64,000 nucleotides of DNA, taken from positions 62,001 through 126,000 of the forward strand of contig NZ_OMKW01000004.1 of assembly GCF_900302495.1 (NCBI RefSeq). The letters run 5' to 3'. Every line of letters begins with the position of its first letter. Position 1 is the stretch's first letter. Positions 59,120-64,000 of the stretch are shown piece after piece. Both the position numbers and the translations under genes were made by a program. Source of the DNA: Pontivivens insulae. Its GTDB lineage: Bacteria > Pseudomonadota > Alphaproteobacteria > Rhodobacterales > Rhodobacteraceae. Below the pieces are notes generated by a model that was given only the letters and a program-made list of their open reading frames with translations, was not told where the DNA came from and made no database searches.

Positions 59120-59977
59120 ATGCAGGATCATGTCACCGTTTTCGAGGTTGGCCCCCGCGACGGGCTTCAGAACGAAGCAAACCTCATACCAGCGCGGGAC
59201 AAGATTTCGTTGACGGATATGCTCAGCGAAACTGGCCTTTCTCGGATCGAGGTCACCAGTTTTGTCAGCCCCAAATGGGTCCCTCAGATGGGTGATGCGG
59301 CAGAGGTTATGGCCGGTATTTCGCGTAAAGAGGGGGTGCGCTATGCGGTCTTGACCCCCAATCTGCGCGGATTGGAGGGCGCCATTGCGGCTAAAGCCAG
59401 CGAAGTTGCGATCTTTCTGTCGGCCTCGGAAGGGTTTTCTAAAGCGAACATCAACGCGACAATGGCGGAAAGTGTGATGCGGGCACGAGAGGTTGCATCT
59501 GCTGCAATGGACGCGAACATGCCTGTGCGCGGCTACGTTTCGTGTGTCACGGACTGCCCCTATGATGGCCCGACCCCGCCCCACAATGTTGCCTTCATGG
59601 CGGAGGCACTGCTTGCGATGGGATGCTATGAGGTGAGCCTTGGCGACACCATTGGCAAGGCTGTGCCGCGTTCGCTGACTTATATGTTGGATTCTGTACT
59701 CGCCGTAGCGCGCCCGGATCAGCTTGCAGGCCACTTCCACGATACGGACGGACACGCTCTCGCGAACGTCGAAGTGGCGCTCGACCACGGGCTGAGGGTT
59801 TTTGACAGTGCTGTCGGTGGTCTGGGCGGCTGTCCCTATGCCCCTGGTGCGGCCGGGAATGTTGCGACAGAGGCGCTTGTGGCCCGATTGCATGCGCTCG
59901 GCTACACTACAGGTATCGACTTGGCCAAACTGGAGGAGGCTGGCCGCTTCGCAATCGAACTGAGGGAAGGGAATTGA
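59120..59977 (+). CDS. mvaB: Hydroxymethylglutaryl-CoA lyase
   Basis: A 285-residue DRE-TIM aldolase cleaving HMG-CoA to acetoacetate and acetyl-CoA, the last step of leucine breakdown. The N-terminal motif is VFEVGPRDGLQNEA, with the metal Asp. GHFHDTDGHALANV supplies the two metal histidines, and VGGLGGCPYAPGAAGN carries the active-site Cys. The ATG at 59120 has GGAAAGG upstream. Length is slightly short but complete. Confidence 0.95.
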   Translation: MQDHVTVFEVGPRDGLQNEANLIPARDKISLTDMLSETGLSRIEVTSFVSPKWVPQMGDAAEVMAGISRKEGVRYAVLTPNLRGLEGAIAAKASEVAIFLSASEGFSKANINATMAESVMRAREVASAAMDANMPVRGYVSCVTDCPYDGPTPPHNVAFMAEALLAMGCYEVSLGDTIGKAVPRSLTYMLDSVLAVARPDQLAGHFHDTDGHALANVEVALDHGLRVFDSAVGGLGGCPYAPGAAGNVATEALVARLHALGYTTGIDLAKLEEAGRFAIELREGN

Positions 59978-59979
59978 CG

Positions 59980-60753
59980 ATGAAATGGATTGTACTCACT
60001 GCAGCCATGACGGCCACGACACTTTCTGCACAAGAAATCGAACGGAGTGTTGCGTTCGAAGATGCGCTTGCCTTGTGGCTCTCTGATGACGATGCAGCCG
60101 CGATACCGACGCTCTCGGAACTTGCCCAGTCAGGTGACCAAGCAGCACAGCTTTTGCTTGGCACGATCGAACACATGGGCGAGGTGCAGACCAATTGGTC
60201 GCTGAACCTTGACCGCGCAGAACGCATCGCGACGTACCGTCAGCCTGAGGGAATCTCTGGACGTGGCTGGTTGCTTGATCTCGACACACCTCTCGCAGCT
60301 CTGATGCGCGATCTGGATGCTGTCGACACGTCCGTCTCAACCATCTTGGAACTTGAGCGAATGGGAGAGGGACGTCTGGCACGTGAGGGGCTGCGCCTGA
60401 TGGCACGGCGTGAGCAATATTCCGATGCACGGGCTGTTGTGGAGGCATTGCCGCATTACGATCACATCGCAGCACCCCTTGTCACAAACATCGAGGTGAC
60501 GCGACAGATTGCACCGCATGATCTCGTGTACGCCTGGTGCGATGCGACGTGCCCAGCTGTGGCGAGTTGTGCGCAAGTCGCTGCGGATATGTTGGACAGT
60601 CCGATCGATTCCTGGTCACTTGGCTCACCCGTTACTGCGCTGATTTCTGAGGAAGTCTGGCGGGCGAGCGCCAAGGGTCTTGCATCGGTTCCGCGCCTTG
60701 GTGATTTGCGCGATCCCGGTGTGGATGTGACGCAGGCCTGCATTGCTGAATGA
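59980..60753 (+). CDS. Hypothetical secreted protein, possibly helical-repeat
   Basis: A 257-residue protein. The ATG at 59980 gives MKWIVLTAAMTATTLSAQ, a signal peptide, and GGAAGG precedes it. The first mature part (DALALWLSDDDAAAIPTLSE ... GDQAAQLLLGTIEHMG) resembles one or two Sel1/TPR-like helical pairs. Four cysteines (CDATCPAVASC and the final one) lie toward the C-terminus. It sits between mvaB and liuC in the same operon, starting 2 nt after mvaB. I do not recognise the family; a periplasmic scaffold role is only a guess. Confidence 0.7.
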   Translation: MKWIVLTAAMTATTLSAQEIERSVAFEDALALWLSDDDAAAIPTLSELAQSGDQAAQLLLGTIEHMGEVQTNWSLNLDRAERIATYRQPEGISGRGWLLDLDTPLAALMRDLDAVDTSVSTILELERMGEGRLAREGLRLMARREQYSDARAVVEALPHYDHIAAPLVTNIEVTRQIAPHDLVYAWCDATCPAVASCAQVAADMLDSPIDSWSLGSPVTALISEEVWRASAKGLASVPRLGDLRDPGVDVTQACIAE

Positions 60754-61550
60754 TGACCTTCACCACCCTCGATCTCTCGGTTGCCTCTGACGGTATAGCG
60801 ACGCTTCGGCTCAATCGGCCGGAAAAGCATAATGCGCTGTCCGAACAGATGATCGGCGAACTGACTGAAGCGGCGAATGCGCTCAACGATGATGACGCTA
60901 TTCGCGTCGTCATCTTGACGGGAGCAGGGCGCAGTTTTTGCGCCGGTGGTGATCTGGGGTGGATGAAGTCGCAATTTGCGGCGGACCGGGCAGGGCGTAT
61001 GGCGTCCGCCCGGGCGCTTGCGGGGATGCTGCATACGCTCAATACCCTGCGCAAACCCTTGATTGGCCAGATCAACGGTGCGGCTTTCGGGGGTGGCGTT
61101 GGTATGGCGTCAGTGTGTGATGTTGCGATTGCCGCAGAGAGCGCGATGTTCGGTCTGACAGAAACCCGACTTGGGCTGATCCCGGCAACGATCTCCCCTT
61201 ACGTTCTCGCCCGAATGGGGGAGGGAAAGGCACGCCGTGTCTTCATGTCGGCACGCCGATTTGGTGCTGACGAGGCGCGCGCCCTCGATCTGGTTGCGCG
61301 CGTGGTTCCTGATCAGGACTTAGAAGCAACCGTACGTGCGGAGGCTGAAGATTACCTCAAGGTCTCTCCCGCGGCTGTCGCATCCGCTAAGGCACTGGCG
61401 CGGCGATTGGGGCCGGCCATTGACGAGCACGTAATCGAAATGACGGCCAACGCATTGGCCGACACGTGGGAAAGCCCGGACGCGCAAGCGGGTATTTCCG
61501 CATTCTTTGATCGTGTTGATCCACCGTGGGTTCAGCAACCGGCATCTTGA
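60750..61550 (+). CDS. liuC: Methylglutaconyl-CoA hydratase / enoyl-CoA hydratase family
   Basis: A 266-residue crotonase-fold enzyme. SLNRPEKHNALSEQ-like opening (LRLNRPEKHNALSEQM), GRSFCAGGDLGWMKSQ (CoA and oxyanion hole), GAAFGGGVGMASVCDVAI, and LTETRLGLIPATISPYVL with the catalytic glutamates. The GDLGWMK sequence and the operon position favour 3-methylglutaconyl-CoA hydratase of leucine catabolism over a general hydratase. Two adjacent ATG codons (60750, 60753) overlap the preceding stop, so the start is uncertain by one codon. Confidence 0.9.
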   Translation: MMTFTTLDLSVASDGIATLRLNRPEKHNALSEQMIGELTEAANALNDDDAIRVVILTGAGRSFCAGGDLGWMKSQFAADRAGRMASARALAGMLHTLNTLRKPLIGQINGAAFGGGVGMASVCDVAIAAESAMFGLTETRLGLIPATISPYVLARMGEGKARRVFMSARRFGADEARALDLVARVVPDQDLEATVRAEAEDYLKVSPAAVASAKALARRLGPAIDEHVIEMTANALADTWESPDAQAGISAFFDRVDPPWVQQPAS

Positions 61551-61608
61551 TTTCAACCGCAGCAGCTCCACCGTTTGAGCCGTTCCGGTTACTGAGAGAG
61601 AACGTCGA

Positions 61609-62499
61609 ATGACAACGATCGTTATTGGCGCCGGGCTCGCTGGGTTGAGCCTTGCCATAGCACTTCAAGACGCAGGGCGGTCTGTTCGCGTGCTCGACAA
61701 AGGGCGCGGACCGGGCGGGCGCTGCTCGACCCGCAGATCGCCCGTAGGCCTATTTGATCACGGCGCACCGCTGTTGCACGATCTGCCCCAGGATTTGATC
61801 GAGAGATATTCACAGCATCTGAGTGTCAGCCGTGACGGGCATCTGCCGGTTCCGTCGATCAATGCGCTGCCAAAGGCGATGGCAGAGGGCCTCGATGTTC
61901 GTCTCGATTGCCGGGTGACTGGACTTTTCGAGACGTCTGGCCACTGGCGGGTAGAGACGGAGGATGGGACACATGAGGCCTCTACTGTTGCGCTGTGTCT
62001 GCCCGCACCCCAAGTCGCTCAGCTGTTGCCGCCCGATGTAGCTGAACACTTCGACGCCCCTCCAATGTCCCCGCAATGGTCGCTGATGTACTGCGCGCCT
62101 GCAATGGCGGACGGGCCAACTCGGCGTATGCTGACGGCGGGCCATAGTGCGACACGGCAAAATGACCTCGAACGACGCGACGCGTCGGGGGATGAACGCT
62201 GGGTTGTTCACGCTGATCTCGACTGGTCAGCCGCCAACGTGGATCTTGACCGGAACGCTGCTCAAGATGCACTGGTCAACGCATTGAGGTCCGAAATCGA
62301 ATTGGCGGACCCGACACATGTCGCAATTCATCGCTGGCTTTACGCACGGACCATTCAGCCCATGGGTGCGCCCTATTTTTGGTCCGCAACAGGCGGGCTC
62401 GGCGCTGCCGGGGACTGGTGCATCGGGCCCAATGCGGGGGATGCGATCGCCAGCGGTCGGGCGCTGGCCGAGCGGATACTTGGCGCGAAAGAAGGTTGA
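61609..62499 (+). CDS. Renalase-like FAD/NAD(P)-binding oxidoreductase
   Basis: A 296-residue flavoprotein. TTIVIGAGLAGLSLAIALQDAG is the FAD Rossmann motif, followed by VLDKGRGPGGRCSTRR, the diagnostic segment of the renalase-like group. FDHGAPLLHD and, at the C-terminus, GDWCIGPNAGDAIASGRALA complete the FAD site. Bacterial renalases oxidise isomeric dihydronicotinamides. Exact substrate here is inferred only from family likeness. It is likely a separate unit after the liu operon. Confidence 0.83.
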   Translation: MTTIVIGAGLAGLSLAIALQDAGRSVRVLDKGRGPGGRCSTRRSPVGLFDHGAPLLHDLPQDLIERYSQHLSVSRDGHLPVPSINALPKAMAEGLDVRLDCRVTGLFETSGHWRVETEDGTHEASTVALCLPAPQVAQLLPPDVAEHFDAPPMSPQWSLMYCAPAMADGPTRRMLTAGHSATRQNDLERRDASGDERWVVHADLDWSAANVDLDRNAAQDALVNALRSEIELADPTHVAIHRWLYARTIQPMGAPYFWSATGGLGAAGDWCIGPNAGDAIASGRALAERILGAKEG

Positions 62500-62574
62500 T
62501 TGTCATGGCGTGCATTTTGCGCCGCAATCGCCCTTGACGCCCCCCGACCCCTCGGCTATCCAGCGCCACGGTTT

Positions 62575-62651
62575 GGCTGGGTAGCTCAGCTGGTTAGAGC
62601 GCGCGACTCATAATCGCGAGGTCGGGAGTTCAAGTCTCCCCCCCGCCACCA
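62575..62651 (+). tRNA. tRNA-Met (CAT), elongator-like, with a 4:69 mismatch
   Basis: A 77-nt cloverleaf. Acceptor GGCTGGG faces CCCCGCC, leaving a U4-C69 mismatch in an otherwise G-C stem. The D stem is GCTC/GAGC, the anticodon stem CGCGA/TCGCG with loop CTCATAA (anticodon CAT), and the T stem GGGAG/CTCCC. A73 and CCA are encoded. It lacks the initiator features. U4 argues against the lysidine-modified tRNA-Ile2, which usually has C4-G69, so elongator Met is favoured, but the mismatch leaves some doubt. Confidence 0.88.
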
Positions 62652-62728
62652 CCGAACCTCCTGAAAGACATGGCGCTGATTGGGATAGTGCACTTGCGCT
62701 CTCTCACGGTTTCCGTCATTTCGTTTCT

Positions 62729-63091
62729 ATGATCCGAGCAGCAGTGACATCAGTGCGCCTTGCTGTCGCGACGCTTTATTGCCTCGCGACGATGCTGGTC
62801 GGGTTTGCGCACGCGGCACCGGTCACGCCTGATCAAGATCCTGCCAACTTTGTACTGCCTGGCACCTCACTCGCAGATTTTTGTGAGCCGTCGGGTGGGC
62901 ATCACGCACCCTGGGCTGAGCATTGCGCGGCCTGCCAGATTGCCAAAGCCGCTGCGCTGCCCCCGGTCGGCACGGTTCCGGCAGCTGGTTTTGCAGGTTC
63001 TCTTGCATTGGAGACGGTGGCTGACAGCATCACCTGGGTGCAATTGCGCCCGTATCTGCACCAGTCACGCGCGCCACCGGTCACTCTTTGA
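62729..63091 (+). CDS. Small secreted protein, DUF2946-like, upstream of a copper chaperone
   Basis: A 120-residue protein. It has an N-terminal signal or helix (LAVATLYCLATMLVGFAHAA), then GGHHAPWAEHCAACQIAKAAALP with a HH plus C-x2-C metal-like motif, and a C-terminal LRPYLHQSRAPP. This resembles the small DUF2946-type proteins often found near copper genes. It lies 58 nt upstream of the PCu(A)C gene. A role in copper handling is inferred from motif and neighbour. Confidence 0.7.
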   Translation: MIRAAVTSVRLAVATLYCLATMLVGFAHAAPVTPDQDPANFVLPGTSLADFCEPSGGHHAPWAEHCAACQIAKAAALPPVGTVPAAGFAGSLALETVADSITWVQLRPYLHQSRAPPVTL

Positions 63092-63149
63092 ACCCATTCA
63101 AGCATGCAAAACGCATGCGATACATTCCCTGTTTCAAAGAGTGCAAAAA

Positions 63150-63713
63150 ATGATCCGCTATGCCTTGAGCGCTGCGTTTGCAGCCCTGTTCGCCCTTCCC
63201 GCCGCTGCGCATGATTTCACCACGGGTGATCTGACCGTCGAGCATCCCTATGCCCGCGCGACGACCAGCCAGGCGCAGATGGCCGGTGGTTTCATGACCA
63301 TCACCAACAATGGCACCGAATCCGATCGCCTGATCGGCGTGGAAGGCGCATTTGCCCGCGATTTCCAGGTCCACCTGACGGAGGACAATGACGGCGTCAT
63401 GCGCATGCGTGAGGTCGAGGCCGGTGTCGAAATCCCAGCGGGAGAAAGCGTTGAGCTGATGCGCGGCAGCTATCACGTGATGTTCATGGGCTTGGACAAC
63501 GCATTGGCTGAGGGGGAGACCTACGACGCCACACTGATTTTCGAAAATGCCGGCGAGCTACCAATTACCTTCAAAGTCGAGGCTTTCAATTATCAGCCGG
63601 AACACTCAGACGGATCGATGGCGCATGGCGAGATGAGCCATGACAGCATGGGTCACGACGAAGACTCTGATAATCATGCCGGTCACGGCCATGGTCATTC
63701 CGGTCATGATTGA
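63150..63713 (+). CDS. Periplasmic copper chaperone PCu(A)C with His/Met-rich tail
   Basis: A 187-residue protein. The ATG at 63150 gives a signal peptide (MIRYALSAAFAALFALPAAA). The PCu(A)C domain shows VEHPYARATTSQ, a copper segment FQVHLTEDNDGVMRMREVE, and GSYHVMFMGL. The last 37 residues are unusually rich in His, Met and Asp (HGEMSHDSMGHDED, HAGHGHGHSGHD), a probable extra copper-binding tail. The family delivers copper to cytochrome oxidase. The tail is longer than in typical relatives. Confidence 0.88.
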   Translation: MIRYALSAAFAALFALPAAAHDFTTGDLTVEHPYARATTSQAQMAGGFMTITNNGTESDRLIGVEGAFARDFQVHLTEDNDGVMRMREVEAGVEIPAGESVELMRGSYHVMFMGLDNALAEGETYDATLIFENAGELPITFKVEAFNYQPEHSDGSMAHGEMSHDSMGHDEDSDNHAGHGHGHSGHD

Positions 63714-63742
63714 CCGCTAGAACCAGTCGTTCGACAGAAAAA

Positions 63743-63769
63743 AGCGGGGCCCCGATTGTAGGCCCCGCT
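63743..63769 (-). terminator. Rho-independent terminator, strongest on the minus strand (dps)
   Basis: A perfect 9-bp stem AGCGGGGCC / GGCCCCGCT with a 9-nt loop. On the minus strand it is followed by TTTTTTC, a good tail for dps; on the plus strand the tail is only CTTCG. It probably serves both convergent genes. Confidence 0.85.
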
Positions 63770-63779
63770 CTTCGTGCAA

Positions 63780-64000
63780 TTATCCAAGATGGGCGCGCAG
63801 GATCCACGCGAACTTTTCGTGGACTTGCGCACGGCCGATCGCCAGGTCTTCAGTCAATGGATCGCCGTTGCTGGTCGCGGCCTCTGCCAGCTCTTTCAGA
63901 GCAGCGGAGATCGTTTCCTGCGACACCGCCATGTCCTCGACCATTTGCTCGGCAGAGACGACTGTCTTCGCCTCGCTGACCGTCGTGCGGTCGAGCGCCT
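63780..64000 (-). CDS. dps: Dps-family DNA-binding ferritin-like protein (partial)
   Basis: The C-terminal 72 or so codons of a Dps protein run into the right edge of the window. Visible segments are EQMVEDMAVSQETISAALKE, NGDPLTEDLAIGRAQVHEKF and AWILRAHLG at the end. These match helix D and the end of Dps, including the LxxR...HEK-AW(M/I)LRA motif. Dps oxidises and stores iron and protects DNA during starvation. The N-terminal ferroxidase ligands lie outside the window. Confidence 0.93.
   Translation of the reverse strand, partial: ALDRTTVSEAKTVVSAEQMVEDMAVSQETISAALKELAEAATSNGDPLTEDLAIGRAQVHEKFAWILRAHLG

Noticed and set aside
62760-63149. N-terminal extension of the copper chaperone to 317 residues
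   Set aside because: The extension overlaps the DUF2946-like gene in another frame and would bury the signal peptide that begins at 63150.

Overview
The window is one chromosomal segment of an alphaproteobacterium. It most resembles the Rhodobacterales (roseobacter group). The evidence is the ftsK-lolA arrangement at the left end, a four-subunit sarcosine oxidase locus, paired TauE and Alph_Pro_TM genes, a Hint_2-type protein, a carboxyspermidine-type polyamine gene pair, and a tRNA-His without an encoded G-1 and with A73. Gene density is high, base composition is GC-rich, and ATGA or TGATG stop/start overlaps are frequent. No insertion sequence, phage, integrase or CRISPR array is visible. 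This looks like core chromosome with a few accessory genes, and the genus cannot be fixed from it.

Layout. 1-4.7 kb: end of ftsK, a small membrane protein, lolA, a TauE/Alph_Pro_TM pair, and an Acg-type nitroreductase with its own MarR regulator behind two dyad operators. 4.9-9.9 kb: sarcosine oxidase beta-delta-alpha-gamma, then tRNA-His on the opposite strand. 10-13.9 kb: a small conserved protein, a broken GFA-type gene, a class III aminotransferase and a periplasmic 5'-nucleotidase. 14.2-19.6 kb: a 1810-residue cadherin-like repeat protein ending in a degenerate vWA-like domain. 19.7-25.1 kb: a minus-strand cluster of TerC, a 30-residue membrane peptide, XpaC, TelA, an SPFH/GYF protein and a zinc-ribbon tail-anchored protein. 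This cluster is the best candidate for an under-described system. 25.3-33.4 kb: cold-shock protein, MFS exporter, guanine deaminase, gatCA, slyX, a 2-hydroxyacid dehydrogenase, csaA, a phasin, proC and ybjN. 33.6-40.7 kb: a LuxR-type regulator fused to an Asp-nucleophile alpha/beta hydrolase, a SorC-type regulator, a polyamine gene pair, a DegT-type aminotransferase and a DedA protein. 41-47.9 kb: polA, a WYL regulator coupled to a VOC protein, a Hint-domain protein with a strong regulated promoter, a zinc-finger protein and an orphan ABC ATPase. 47.9-51.7 kb: hisE, F, A, H and B on the minus strand, interrupted by two plus-strand genes. 51.9-61.6 kb: leucine/isovalerate catabolism (ivd, mccB, mccA, mvaB, liuC) with five uncharacterised genes woven in. 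61.6-64 kb: a renalase-like flavoprotein, tRNA-Met(CAT), a two-gene copper locus, and the end of dps.

How the genes work together. The leucine genes form a nearly complete route from isovaleryl-CoA to acetoacetate plus acetyl-CoA. Sarcosine oxidase yields glycine, H2O2 and a C1 unit. The his genes cover the middle of histidine synthesis. The Ter/Tel-like cluster combines membrane proteins, an SPFH scaffold and a zinc-ribbon partner, which suggests an envelope-stress assembly.

Limits: all family names come from reading motifs by eye. No alignment, HMM or structure search was run. Promoters, operators and terminators are predictions.
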